A stretch of DNA of 64,000 nucleotides from Bolinopsis microptera. Its lineage: Eukaryota; Ctenophora; Tentaculata; Lobata; Bolinopsidae. The position numbers and the translations under genes were made by a program. Shown one piece after another: positions 1-10,554 of the stretch. Numbering within the stretch: the first letter of the stretch is position 1; each line of letters opens with the position of its first letter. Location: NCBI RefSeq assembly GCF_026151205.1, contig NC_087081.1, forward strand, positions 248,001-312,000, in the 5' to 3' direction. The notes under the pieces are model-generated. The model did no database searches. It saw only the letters and a list, made by a program, of their open reading frames with translations, and had not been told where the DNA came from.

Positions 1-235
1 AATCACTTAGCTTTTGCCATTTTGTAAATCGGAAATATTATGAGATATTTCACCCTCACGTGAGGTCTGATAGTACTCGAATTTGGGTTGTTTTTGAAAA
101 AATTCAACAAATGAAAATATACGGCATGCGTGGCTTGAGCCGCGCCGCATAACATTTGGGGGATGAGTATAGGGGCTGGCGTTACGTTGTTATGATTAAT
201 GAATTGTTGCATTATAAATATTCAGGATTGACGAT
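1..235. other. No gene seen
   Basis: AT-rich sequence with no convincing ORF or repeat partner in this window. A short open frame on the minus strand has no recognisable domain. Confidence 0.5.
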
Positions 236-570
236 ATAATATGATCTATAGTAAATTTTACAAGCTGGCTTTTGGATTTAGGTAAGATTATCATTTATTT
301 ATTAAAAACACGGATAGTTTTACATTTATTCCTATTTGTGTATAATAATCATAAAACAAATTTAATTGTTTTTCAAGATCATCCCATGCGGCCGGCTTTT
401 GGCGGCCCAGTTATCTTGACTTATATCATAAAATTGAATTTTAAATAGAAATTTGAATATATTAATATTTAAAACTTTTCCAAACGGAGGCTTATAAATA
501 TTAATATATTATGATTGTAAAATAAAGGCTAAAATTTAAAATTTGTTTCACTAAAATTTGTTTCATTACT
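236..570 (+). repeat. LINE 3'-tail copy 1 (partner at 50.7 kb)
   Basis: About 335 bp that match 50718-51031 almost along their whole length, with small indels. Both copies share a GTAAATTTTACAA start, a GGAGGCTTATAAATATT block and a GATTGTAAAATAAAGG polyadenylation-like block. Both end in a doublet of about 15 bp (AAAATTTGTTTCACT then AAAATTTGTTTCATT). The shared abrupt ends and the AATAAA followed by a terminal doublet suggest the 5'-truncated 3' UTR of a non-LTR retrotransposon. No coding part remains. Confidence 0.6.
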
Positions 571-694
571 GAGGGGTACTAGAAAAACTGCCTTTTTCTC
601 TAGAAAACCACTTTTTTCAAGATTTTATGGGTGTATTCTCTAAAATCCACATATTGTTGTTAATTGTTCACATTTTAGGGAGGGGCACCACACA

Positions 695-731
<37 letters not shown>
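695..731. repeat. Poly(G) run of 37
   Basis: A homopolymer of 37 consecutive G on the plus strand lies between decayed repeats. It can form G-quadruplex DNA and its true length is probably uncertain in the assembly. Confidence 0.95.
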
Positions 732-734
<3 letters not shown>

Positions 735-779
735 CCACCCACTGTATGATGACTGGATAGCCTCGAAAACGTCAAAAGA

Positions 780-2880
780 ATGTAGTCCAGATGGAAATAT
801 GATCCTCACACAAAATTTTCAAACTATCGTCGATGTCTTGTCAAAGGTGTTAATAACAAAGTCAAAAAAGGAAATTTTAACTGTACTAAGTTTATGGATC
901 ATCAAGGAGACGCTGATGATGACGATAAGACAGCTGGGATCGTTATCACAGATTAGAGGAGGAAAATGCAAAAAAACCATTAAGGCCTTAATTCTGTGTC
1001 GACGGAGTACGCATACAGAACGTATTAGACCTCATAGCCAACACCTATTTTAATGAGTACTTTGCTCAATAGCGTCCGAAATTGAATGAACACAGATGAT
1101 GGGGAAATGGAAATGAGCCACATCCTTATTTGTTGAATTTTTACCAAAAATAAACCAAATTCGATGTACTTAACAGACTGCCACTGAGATTGGAAATATC
1201 TCTATCATATCAGAGCTACAAAAATGGGCAAAGCTAGTGGATTTCCCCATCAGTGTTCTTAAAAGGTCCTCACACATTTCTCAGCCCAGTGCTTACATAC
1301 CAATACAACAACCTTATGTCAACAGGGATGCCTTCGCATCTAAGATAGGTAAAATTGCCCATTCTAGCGGTATCAAACCGATACGAAGAAACTTAAAAAA
1401 TTAATCGCAATTTCCTCTCTCCCAATTTTCGTGTAAAATATTTTGAAAGGTTATTACTCACGGCTTTATGTTTTCTTCTCGAGTCAGGAATACTGCCCAC
1501 GATAGCCAGTTGGAGTTCGAAAGGGTCATCAACATTCACATGCACTCAACTACTCTATTCACACCATTCCAGAGTCACTCAAGCCGGTTAATCAAGTTTT
1601 TAGGAATTTTATCGACCTAAGTAAAGCATTTGATACAATAGCTCATCAATACTTCTCAAAAAATTAAACACATACGGATCAGAGGACGGCACACAAAACT
1701 CCTGGCCAGTTATCTTTCCGACGTAGACAATTAATGTTGGTGTGCTCAAAGTAATATCTGATACTTCTACCTGTGCTTTTTGGAGAGCCACAGGGAGCTG
1801 TTAGGGCCCCCTTCTGTTCTTAATCTTACATAAACGATCTTACAAACTCTGAAAAGAACTCTAATTTGTTCTATTTGTGATGACACAAATATTCTTTCGT
1901 CGCTGCAAAAAGGTAAAAACCTAGCATACAAAAAAAGCCAATGAAGCCTAAAATTCCGTACACCGCTACATGCTTGCCAATTAGACTTCACATAAACATG
2001 GCAAGAGCTGTTACCTTGAATTCTCACACTCTCGATCAACAAAGATGAAGATACACCCTCTGATCAAGAAATCAATATCAATGGCATACCCTTGGAGAGA
2101 GTCCATGAAACTAATTCTTAGGTGTAACAATCGATGAAGACCTAAACTGGAACGCACATAGAAGGAAATGCGCAAAACAACTGCCGTGCTGTTGATGCTA
2201 CATAGAATTAAAGATAACATTCCCACATACCCCATAAAGATCTATATCACACTCTGTTTGAAAGCTATCTTGCATATGGTATAACTGTTGGGGAGGGGCA
2301 TCTAACAAAAAACTTGAACCTTGTTCCAAAGCACAGAAAATGTGTGCCCGCATAATGTTTGGAGATAAAGAAGCATACTTGGTAATTTTTAAAACTAGTG
2401 CACGTGCAGACCCTTTCGGGGAGCAAATCTTGGGCAAGGAATTCTACAGAAAGGAGCATACAAAACCCCTCTTCAACACTCTGAAATCATGAATGTGCTT
2501 TAAACTGTACTTCTACCATTGTTATTAATGACATCTTCAAGGTCTTGAAATTTAGAACCCTATTCACTATACTCCCTCTTTGAAAACATTTTGGCAGACT
2601 TGGCAAATGGACCCTCATTCCCACCCTAACCATCAGACAGCTACATATTACAGAGCAGGGGGGAAAATATGGAATACAGTACGACAAAATCTCATGCTAA
2701 CTTCATTTTACCTGTTATAACCCAATCACCTCAAATCATCCATAAGAATCACCATCCTCACACTCAAAAAGGAAGGGAACCAAAAGACTGGAACTTAGCC
2801 TTAAACAGCGTTCGACAAAATTCAAAAACTTTAAAATTGACCTTGCCTAGATTTACTTAAGCTTGAAAAAGCGGTAATAT
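780..2880 (+). pseudogene. Decayed LINE (EN-RT linker to RT C-terminus)
   Basis: No frame is open for long, but conceptual reading across frames gives the order expected of a CR1/L2-like reverse transcriptase. A linker like LIANTYFNEYFAQ lies near 1030-1070. DLSKAFDT-IAH lies near 1613, a PQG..(L)GP-like stretch near 1790-1810, INDLTNSEKN near 1830 and DDTNIFSS near 1875. A GVTIDEDLNWNAH block lies near 2125-2160 and FYRKEHTKPLFN near 2440-2475. The same blocks occur in the same order in the intact LINE ORF at 42942-45746, so this is an old copy of that or a sister family, full of stops and frameshifts. The open frames inside it on either strand are shadows. Confidence 0.75.
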
Positions 2881-3222
2881 CTTAGCAAAATATAACTTGC
2901 AGCAGCCCCATTACCTTGCATGAACATAATATCGAAACTACCTCTGTGATCACATCTTTCTCTGGGTGCAAAATGAATTAATATATATAGGTTTATTAGT
3001 TTTATATTTAAATTTAAAAGTTTCTATAGAAAATTTATTATAAGGATTATAAACATTTTGTTTGTGTGTTTGGTTATGCATTTTTATACCCTATTTAGAA
3101 GAATTTTTATAGAATGTACAAGTGCAGTAGGTCAGTTCAGACGAATTAAGCATTAATGACATCATTGCCATGTCGAATGGTTTGTAATGGGCCTTGTTAG
3201 CCCCAGCGTTTTGTCCCTCATT
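2881..3222. other. No gene seen
   Basis: AT-rich stretch that follows the decayed LINE. I see no coding or repeat signal that I can name. Confidence 0.4.
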
Positions 3223-3404
3223 CCTGCCACTCCCGCATAACCTATGTAAAGTGAAATTTTTCTAAGATAATAGAGAAAAATGACCTTGTCTCACTAAATT
3301 TTTAACCCCTTACCATAATTAAAAACTAACAACCAAATAAAGTTTTTAAATAATTATATACAATCACCAAAAAATTTCCTCAAGTTTACTTTAGCTAACT
3401 AGCA
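3223..3404 (+). repeat. Direct repeat, left copy (partner 4209-4400)
   Basis: About 180 bp, from TCCTGCCACTC to TTAGCTAACTAG, matching 4209-4400 with scattered substitutions. Both copies carry ACCTTGTCTCA, AATAAAGTTTTT and TAATTATATACAA blocks. The pair brackets about 0.8 kb and could be LTR-like or simply a tandem duplication. I see no primer-binding site or polypurine tract. Confidence 0.65.
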
Positions 3405-3443
3405 GAACCTGGTTCCGAACATCGAGAGCGCTGACCGACGCAT

Positions 3444-3994
3444 TTGACCCAGGAGCAATTAAACGAACAATTGTCTCGAAGAATGTCCCATGCCAAACAG
3501 CCAACTCGTTCGGAGTTAGAACGAGAAATTGTTCCAAGAAAAGTGGAAAAAGCTCGACTGAAACCAAAAAGGCTTACTTTTCCTAACAACAGAAGTCAAA
3601 GCAGCTTTGGATTAGAACCATCCTGGTCTCTACCTATTCACGAAAAGAAAAACCCGATGTACCACATGGCTGAAGGACAAGCTCCCACAAACTTAATATC
3701 GAAACGGGCGATATGCTGGAAAAAACTCAAGCATCTTCTAGACAGAGTCTTGCCACTTCTGCTGCGCTCAGACAGAATCACCATAACCTCCTGAACGAGC
3801 TCACCGTTTTAGTGACATCATTAAAGAAGACCGAAGTCCATTTGCTTAAAGAATGTCCTGTCTACAAGGATTCAGACCATAAGAAACAGCTCAGAACCTC
3901 ACAACATACTCACAAAATAGTCAATTCAGTAAATTATTTAATGAAGGAATACATTTTAGGAGAGACCAAAATTTGTTTAGAATCTATTTCTTGA
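3444..3994 (+). CDS. Unrecognised reading frames between direct repeats, possibly a broken gene
   Basis: Two overlapping plus frames are open. The first (3444-3794) begins at a TTG, not an ATG, and has a stop shortly upstream, so it may be part of an exon. It contains LSRRMSH...PTRSELEREIV, which faintly resembles an actin-binding RPEL motif (P-T-x-x-E-L-x-x-x-I), but one weak motif is not enough to assign it. The second (3713-3994) reads a Leu/Ser/Gln-rich, possibly helical stretch. A frameshift near 3690-3715 would join them. Because the region sits between two direct repeats it may equally be cargo of a mobile element. Confidence 0.25.
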
Positions 3995-4208
3995 AAAGAT
4001 TTCCTAAAAGTAAGCTAATGACTTAGAAACCTTAATTTTCGTGCACACTTTCAAACCATTTAATTTCTTTATTTAAGATATTATGTTCTTTTTTAATGTT
4101 TGGTTGTATAACTTTCATTTAACTGATTGGGAAACTGCGACACATGTAATTTTATAATGATCTTTCTACATTTCTAATTCTAATTTTCTAAATTCTTTCA
4201 ATCTTTCT

Positions 4209-4400
4209 AAATCTTTCCTGCCACTCAGCACTTGCCTACTGTAAAGTAGAAATTTTTCTGAGACAAAAGAGAAAACTGACCTTGTCTCAACTAAATGTAA
4301 AAAACCACTCCCATAATAAAAATACCTTAACAAATAAAGTTTTTGAATAATTATATACAACCCACAAAGACTATTTCCTCAAGTTTAACTTCTAGTTAAC
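4209..4400 (+). repeat. Direct repeat, right copy (partner 3223-3404)
   Basis: This is the second copy of the pair described at 3223. It diverges by point changes and small indels and keeps the AATAAAGTTTTT-like block. Confidence 0.65.
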
Positions 4401-4451
4401 TAATTCGTGGTTTTAAGCTCATATTTTATTTTATGAAAGGAATGTAAAATA

Positions 4452-4487
4452 AAACTTTTTGTTTTCATGAAAACTTATTGTTTCATT
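4452..4487 (+). repeat. LINE-tail terminal doublet
   Basis: Two imperfect units, AAACTTTTTGTTTTCATG and AAAACTTATTGTTTCATTG, follow an AATGTAAAATA block. This is the same architecture as the other terminal doublets in the window. Confidence 0.5.
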
Positions 4488-4489
4488 GG

Positions 4490-5035
4490 CCATGGTGGGT
4501 TTGAAGTGTCTGGTAGCAGCAGCACTGGACCATGTTTATTATGTAATTTATTCGCTCCTCATATAAGATGTAATGATTAACAAAAGCACCATTTCCTCGT
4601 TCATATGCCTCACGTTTTGTTTTTGCCGACAACAAAATAATTGGTGTCATCAGCAAAGGTAACAAAAGATCCTAGTTTTAAGACTGTGTGCAAGATTTGC
4701 CCGTGAACGGTACATTTGGTTGTGCATGAACGTTCATTAACAAAACCGGTTGTCCGGTCATCCAACAGAATCAGAACATGCAGCGTATAATGCAGTCTTA
4801 TGCACCTTCAAAGACTTTCATTACAAGAATTTTAACGAGAATAAGGCCTGTAGTCTCAACCGAAGACTTAATCGCCCTTTTTGTGCAACTAGGTACTACA
4901 AGTGCCAGCTCCAATCAGGTGGTATGCATCCGCTTGAGAAAGACAGGTTAAATAAAACACTAAGTGGGTATGCAAAGGCTTTGGCACAGTTTTGAGGACT
5001 CTCCAAGAATCCCATCAGGGGCCAGGGCCTTGTTT
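4490..5035 (-). pseudogene. Decayed LINE reverse transcriptase fragment
   Basis: Reading the minus strand gives ALAPDGILGE, the NKA-x-GPDG-like RT motif, near 5035-5005. It then gives GSFVTFADDTNYFVVGK, with the catalytic F-A-D-D box, near 4675-4625. The distance between them is shorter than usual for a LINE RT, so an internal deletion is likely. Stops interrupt the frame after the FADD box. The 81-residue plus-strand frame at 4750-4995 is antisense to this relic. Confidence 0.6.
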
Positions 5036-5036
5036 T

Positions 5037-5545
5037 GCATTAACTTTTAATATATCGCTTTTCATTTTGTCTCCTCTAATTTTAAAACAATTCTGTCCAA
5101 CTGGTTTAAAAAATCAGAATCATAAATTGGCTATTCAAATTTCATGAAATTAGACTGAAAATAATTTTTTTTCTACAAGACCTCTTAAGTCTTAACTTAA
5201 TAAGTCCTCAATGTGAACTATAAATACCACAAAACCATTAATAACGGGAGCAATCCCAGGACTTTACCAAAAGTAACCATGTTGACATCTTCAAAGAAGG
5301 TGATGCGCCATTGAAGTATTCCCAAAACTAAAGTTGATGATATTATAACCAAAAGAAGTGAACATCTCGTTTTGAAAAAACGACACGAAATTCAAAATTT
5401 TTCGAGTAAGAATTTTGCCCAAAGATAATTCGATTCATGATTTTTTGGGCAAAATTGTTACTTAATTACCTAAAAATTTCGGGTTTTACCAGTGCAGTAA
5501 TCTAAGTCCTGCTTATTCTACTTCTCCTTTTTCTTCAGCCGATTA
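5037..5545 (+). repeat. Remnant 3' flank of an upstream neuropeptide-gene unit
   Basis: This block begins GCATTAACTTTTAATATATC. It matches the downstream flank of neuropeptide gene 1 (8173-8680) and the start of that of gene 2 (13604-13740) almost base for base. It therefore represents the right-hand end of a third copy of the duplicated unit, whose gene part is no longer adjacent. Confidence 0.8.
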
Positions 5546-6195
5546 AAATGTTGCTGGCGCTAAACACAACGTAATATCAACTAAACCGATAAAATGCCGT
5601 TCTAACAATTTTTGCACGTGCACGTGCGTGTAACAACCCTCGTTACCATGGTTACTATGCAATCTTTTGCTTTTTACCTAATAATAATATGCACGTGGGC
5701 GGTCGTACATACATTCTACATACGGAAATAATTCTTTGAATTATAATAATGACTAGAAAGCCTGTGGTAACAGGGATGAAGCTAGTAGTAGTAGTATTCT
5801 TTGGTAGTCAGTTTTACTTTTTATCGCATCAAAAAATATCTGTCACAGCCGAAGATACAGCCGATTAACTGCCTAGATTAAAATGTAGCCCGCACTAATA
5901 AGCTAATATAAACACAACGTAATTACTACAAAGCCGATCAAAATCTTAGCACGTGCGCGTTTCAAAACCGTTACCATGGTTACTATATTTTTCACCTAAT
6001 TTGCACGTGGGCGGTCGTACATACAGAAACAATTTTTTGAATTATAAGTAAGACTAGAAAACCCGTGGTCACAGGGAGGAAGCTAATAGTGTTTTTTGTT
6101 AATAAGTTTAAATCGCGTCAAAAAATATCCTACACAACCGAAGATACAGCCAATAAAAATATTGCTCGCACTAAACACTTAACGTAATATCAACA
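5541..6195 (+). repeat. About 310-bp tandem repeat, two copies plus the start of a third
   Basis: Related blocks begin near 5541, 5871 and 6149, each with GATTAAAATG-like then GC..GCACTAA..AACGTAAT. Each full copy holds GCACGTG, a GCACGTGGGCGGTCGTACAT block and a GACTAGAAA-CC-GTGGT-ACAGGGA hairpin-like block. Several CACGTG palindromes (E-box core) fall in these copies. The same array recurs at 10555-11220. Confidence 0.65.
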
Positions 6196-6464
6196 AAACA
6201 GGAGGTGTCGGATTGTGTGGGGTCTTTGTTCAAAAGGGTGTAGCTACCTGATGTCAAGTGATCATTCAATTTATTTATGTATTGTTCGTGGGTTAACAGT
6301 AACACCACAGTGGTGTTGCCCTTATCGGCTGGGAGAAATTTTAATTCTGATTTCTTAGATTTTAATGATTTGAGAGCAGTCCGTTGTTGCAGTACGTTGT
6401 TGGAGTACGTTGTTGGAGTGTAGCACAGTTTACCTACCATACTATAAGTTATATCTTGATGCAA
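6171..6464 (-). pseudogene. Penelope-like RT N-terminal fragment, copy 1
   Basis: The minus strand reads KSELKFLPADKGNTTVV, later HEQYINKLNDHL and YTLLNKDPTQ. The A-D-K-G-x-x-T-V-V then Y...L...Y-x-x-L-x-x-D-P-T arrangement is typical of the N-terminal part of Penelope-like element reverse transcriptases. Only about 90 residues remain, with no RT catalytic core and no GIY-YIG domain. The same fragment is present in the second duplicated unit, so it predates the duplication. Confidence 0.55.
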
Positions 6465-6830
6465 GCTAGTAAGGTATCTTGATGCAAGAAAACTACAGTT
6501 AAATTCTTTTTTGGACTGCCTGATTAAACTTCAACAGTGACAAATTTTATTTTAATTTAAATTTATCACATATCATAGTAACAGACTGAAGTGTAGCACA
6601 GTTTACCTACCATACTATAAGTTATATCTTGATGCAAGCTAGTAAGGTATCTTGATGCAAGCAAACTACAGTGAAATTCTTTTTCGGACTTAAATTTAAA
6701 TTTATCACAGTAGTTTAACTACACTTAAACTATAGTGAAACGGGGGTCACCACGTGATACAATGTATCCTGATACAAGTAAGCAGAAAAAAAAGAATGTT
6801 GAGACCAAATATTTTGAGCACAGCTGTCCT

Positions 6831-6870
6831 TATATAGCTGCTTCACTTCCAGTTCACCAACATTCAGTTC
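6831..6870 (+). promoter_or_regulatory. TATA box and initiator of neuropeptide gene 1
   Basis: TATATA at 6831-6836 is followed by TCAGTT (6864-6869), a fair initiator with the A about 35 bp downstream. The arrangement is conserved at 11680-11718 in the second unit. The start codon lies about 550 bp downstream, so an intron in the 5' UTR is likely. A pyrimidine-rich CCTTTTACCAG near 7260-7272 could be its acceptor. Confidence 0.55.
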
Positions 6871-7421
6871 TCTTTAAGTTGAAGTTCTAATTTGTTTAAG
6901 ACCATAGGACGATATTTCAACGAATCGTTTTTTCATGACTCTCGCCCAGACTGTATCAATTTAAGGCACCCGCTCTCTTCTTGGATTTACGATTATTATC
7001 GTGAAGAAAATTAGAGTCCGGTATCCAACAAATTTTAGATCTTTATTAACATGGTTTTTTAGACACCTAAATATGCCGATTTCCGGGTTTTTTCCAGCGT
7101 TAAATTTTAGCAGCCGGTTGCTTTTTTCCTTTTCTGCTTCAACAATATAATAGAATAGAATATTTTGATCTAACTTTTGAACGACTTCTGATACGACTGA
7201 TTTCTCCTTAGAACACGGTGGTATATTTGCTTTATCAGGGCTTTAACATTCAGTTTTGTTCCTTTTACCAGGTTTCAGTCTCACATAACTCCGCATTTAA
7301 TTTTTTTAAATCTTATTTTTATCTGGTATTGATTGATATTTGTAAAAAACGTTGAACTATTGAAGTATTGTCATATTCGTTTCCTTTTGTTTAAGCCTTA
7401 AAAAACACCAGACCCGCAGCA

Positions 7422-7763
7422 ATGACGAAAGTATTCTGTTTTCTACTAGTGCTAGGACTGATCGCTCTGACTCAGTGTCGGACTCCAATAAGACGATCAG
7501 CTGAACCCCAACAGAACGGTGAACCATTTGTTGATTTTGGAAAACGATCAGCTGAACCCCAGCAGAACGGTGAACCATTTGTTGATTTTGGAAAACGATC
7601 AGCTGAACCCCAGCAGAACGGTGAACCATTTGTTGATTTTGGAAAACGATCAGCTGAACCCCAGCAGAACGGTGAACCATTTGTTGATTTTGGAAAACGA
7701 TCAGCTGAACCCTCAGCAGAGATCGTCGCTGAGCACGCCGCTGAGGCTGCATTCTACGGATAA
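7422..7763 (+). CDS. Amidated neuropeptide precursor, 4-peptide copy
   Basis: A 113-residue secretory precursor. Residues 1-19 (MTKVFCFLLVLGLIALTQC) are a clear signal peptide. After a short R-R spacer come four exact copies of a 17-residue unit, SAEPQQNGEPFVDFGKR. Each is bounded by dibasic K-R, and the Gly before K-R is the usual donor for C-terminal amidation, so the expected product ends in FVDF-NH2. If dipeptidyl aminopeptidase removes Ser-Ala and Glu-Pro, as known for other invertebrate precursors, the mature form would begin with Gln that can cyclise: pGlu-QNGEPFVDF-NH2 (inference). The C-terminal piece SAEPSAEIVAEHAAEAAFYG ends in Gly at the stop and could also be amidated. The overlapping long frames in other phases are by-products of the 51-bp repeat. 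I do not recognise a named family. Confidence 0.9.
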   Translation: MTKVFCFLLVLGLIALTQCRTPIRRSAEPQQNGEPFVDFGKRSAEPQQNGEPFVDFGKRSAEPQQNGEPFVDFGKRSAEPQQNGEPFVDFGKRSAEPSAEIVAEHAAEAAFYG

Positions 7764-7998
7764 GTTCCTCAACCAATCTCCCGGACTGTTACAAGCGCAA
7801 GAGTTGTACAACGGTGTTGTCATGGTGACAACAGTGTTGTTGTCATAACGACGACAATATTGTCATAAAACCGACGACAGCGCTGTCAACTTTTGTTTGT
7901 TTTGGTTTTTACTCCTTTACGGACACGGACATCTCGTAATACCACTATATCGTCGTAGCGTTTCTCGGTAGCTCTTATGTAAAAACTTTAGATGATGG

Positions 7999-8046
7999 TT
8001 CTAGAATGTTCGATAATGTTCTAGAATGTTCGAGAATGTTCTAGAA
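7999..8046. promoter_or_regulatory. Extended heat-shock-element array, copy 1
   Basis: Ten consecutive 5-bp modules alternate TTC and GAA at fixed 5-bp spacing, TTC at 7999 to GAA ending 8046. One module is TAA instead of GAA (8014-8016). Three modules already make a functional HSF site; nine of ten is exceptional. It lies about 235 bp downstream of the neuropeptide stop codon and is repeated at 13421-13468. Confidence 0.75.
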
Positions 8047-8680
8047 CTTCAGTAGATGACAGTGCAGATTGTGCTTGTTGTAGTTTGTAGCTTAATTAGA
8101 CAGTTTGATGTTTTAAACAAGAAAATAATATGTTATGATGTACTGAAGTTCGCCCTGATTTCCCCTGATCTTGCATTAACTTTTAATATATCGCTTTTCA
8201 TTTTGTCTCCTCTAATTTTAAAACAATTCTGTCCAACTGGTTTAAAAAATCAGAATCATAAATTGGTTATTCAAATTTCATGAAATTAGACTGAAAATAA
8301 TTTTTTTCTACAAGACCTCTTAAGTCCTCAATGTGAACTATAATTATAAATACCACAAAACCATTAATAACGGGAGCAATCCCAGGACTTTACCAAAAGT
8401 AACCATGTTGACATCTTCAAAGAAGGTGATGCGCCATTGAAGCATTCCCAAGACTAAAGTTGATGATATTATAACCAAAAGAACTGAACATCTCGTTTTG
8501 AAAAAACGACACGAAATTCAAAATTTTTCGAGTAAGAATTTTGCCCAAAGATAATTCGATTCATGATTTTTTGGGCAAAATTGTTACTTAATTACCTAAA
8601 AATTTCGGGTTTAACCATTGCAGTAATCTAAGTCCTGCTCCTTCTGTTTATTCTACTTCTCCTTTTTCTTCAGCCGATTA

Positions 8681-10554
8681 CAGATACATGGAAGATAGAG
8701 AAGTGTCGACTGTTGCAATCCTATCAAACATCTAAGGATGACCTGATTAAAGCAGTCCAGCCCCAAGTTCGTTCTGGTAGAGTTTGGAGGCCTGAGACAG
8801 AACTGGAAGAGGCCAGAAGAGATTTGGTCTGTGAATCGGTGCGAGGGATGGTGCAACCTCAAAAAAGAGTTGGCATCGGTTTTGGTGACTGGAAAAAACC
8901 TTGGGAGAGGATGGATGAGCGGGAAAGAGAGAGGGAGGTTATGCTGAGAGTGAAGGAGAACATTGAAAGAGAGAGGTAGGTGCAAGTAGGTTCTCTGGAG
9001 ATGCAGAGCAGGTGGGGTGAGTGGAGAGAGCTCGTAATGAAGACGGATTTGAGCTGGCATACACTTAAGTATGGTGACTCACTTATTGGGTTCATGCTAA
9101 GTGCTGTGTACGGCACCCTCTTAACCCCCTCTATGGTTTCCAAGTGGAGTGAAGATGAGGATGGGAAGTGCAAGTTATGTGAGGAGAGGATGGGCACCAT
9201 TCAGCACATTTTGGCTGGGTGTAAGGTGGCCCTTAGTCAAGGAAGGTATAGATGGCGGCACGACAAGGTTCTGAAGCAGATCTCTGAACAGGTTGTCTTC
9301 CATTGTGATCGCCGAGTGAACACTTATAAGAACAAGGCCGGCGATGGAAGGCAGTTCATTGATTTTGTTCCTGCTGGGAAAAGAAAAGCAGGTACAGACG
9401 ACCGGAAGGAGAGTCGTGGTTTTGGGATCCTGAGTGGGTATCGGGATTGGATAGTGATGTCAGACCTTGAGGGGCAGCTTAAGTTTCCCAGTGAGATTGT
9501 GGAAACACGGCTGAGGCCGGACCTTGTGATATTCTCAAGGTCGGCAAAGACAGTTATTTGGTGGGAGCTAACAGTACCATCTGAAGAGCGGATCGCTGAA
9601 TCGCACGAGTACAAGCTCGACCGATACAGCGGTCTGCAGGCTGAGATTCAGGCGAAAGGTTGGTGCTGTTATAATGCCGCAGTCGAAGTTGGAGCTAGGG
9701 GAGTGGTTGCGCAGAGTTTGGAGAGAGCTGCGAGGAGGATTGGTTTTAGGGGAAGAGAGCTGAAGAAGCTGGTACGGGACAGCGGGAAAGAGGCAGCCCA
9801 CTGTTCCAGATGGATTTACTTGTTATCGAGAAAGAGGGAGTGGGAGTTCAGGAAGGTTGGAGCTTGAGAGTTCACTATAACATCTAGAGGTACCATAAAC
9901 GTTATCTCGTCGCCAATTGCGAGCTCTAACGGGTCTCCTCAAGTGACTCTCGGATCAGATGGTGGTTCAAGGGTGGACTGCTGGGGCGCCTGACAGGAAA
10001 CTGTATTGCGATTAAAGCCCCGAAACGGTGTCAGGTTGGTAACTGATGATTCTGATCCATGCTCCTGTGAGTTTGCTGTTGTATCTCAACTCGCTAAACT
10101 GAGGCATCTCCGCATCTTGGGTGAATATGCGTACATCTTCATACTAAACCCAGGTGTGGCATGTGTCAGTGAATACGGGCGAGCGGATGCAATAGCGAAG
10201 GTGGTGTGGCAAGGCCTAAAAGACACAGTCAGATAGTTGTCAGCTCGCTGACTGTAAGGGAGAAGGTATATCCGTATTTCGCTGCTACTGATGCAGTCCT
10301 TGGTCTGGCAATCAAGGCTTCTCTGTTTTTCGTCTAACTATGTACCGTTGGGCTTGTGGAACCCGTAGGGGGGACATACATAGGTTAGAATGGTTTTGTG
10401 CACCAAGAGGAGTGAGGGAATGAGGGTTGAAGAGAGAGAGCTAGAGAGTTGTTAGGGTGGTTAGGATCAGTAGGTGGAGTGTTTGGTTGGAGCGTTCTGT
10501 TTTTGCTGTATAGCATTTTAGTCACTCCGCAGTTTATTAACTGTGTCTCAACCC
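8681..10554 (+). mobile_element. REL-endonuclease LINE fragment inserted between the duplicated units
   Basis: Unit 1 reads CAGCCGATTAAAATGTTGCTGGC at 5536-5557. In the second unit the same sequence is broken at CAGCCGATTA (8671-8680) and resumes at TTGCTGGC (10555). The 1.87 kb between is a 5'-truncated retrotransposon: coding C-terminus to 9867, then about 690 bp of 3' UTR. The target AAATG is missing and no target-site duplication is obvious. Confidence 0.8.
8713..9867 (+). pseudogene. REL-type LINE C-terminus (zinc knuckle plus PD-(D/E)XK endonuclease)
   Basis: One plus frame runs from 8713 to 9867, interrupted by a single in-frame TAG at 8977-8979. The second part has a zinc-binding block CKLCEERMGTIQHILAGC, then GRYRWRHDKVL. 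A restriction-like endonuclease core follows, RPDLVIFS...VIWWELTVPSEE, with catalytic D, E and K-like positions (P-D...E-x-T...E). This order of CCHC then RPD..ELT is characteristic of R2/NeSL-like, site-selective non-LTR retrotransposons. The RT domain is missing through 5' truncation. A related fragment lies at 39549-40229 on the other strand. Confidence 0.75.

Larger units (their letters stand above)
5551..8680 (+). repeat. Duplicated unit, copy 1 (about 3.1 kb)
   Basis: From TTGCTGGCGCTAAACACAAC onward this segment is nearly identical to 10555-13740. It carries upstream satellite-like repeats, a Penelope fragment, the TATA promoter, neuropeptide gene 1, the heat-shock-element array and a common 3' flank. 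Copy 1 has extra local duplication near 6480-6680; copy 2 has the expanded peptide array. The near identity outside the coding part points to a recent duplication. Confidence 0.85.

Noticed and set aside
3223-4400. LTR retrotransposon model for the paired direct repeats
   Set aside because: No TG...CA ends, primer-binding site, polypurine tract or gag/pol domains. Kept only as direct repeats.
4750-4995. 81-residue plus-strand ORF
   Set aside because: Antisense to a decayed LINE RT whose A-P-D-G and F-A-D-D motifs read on the minus strand.
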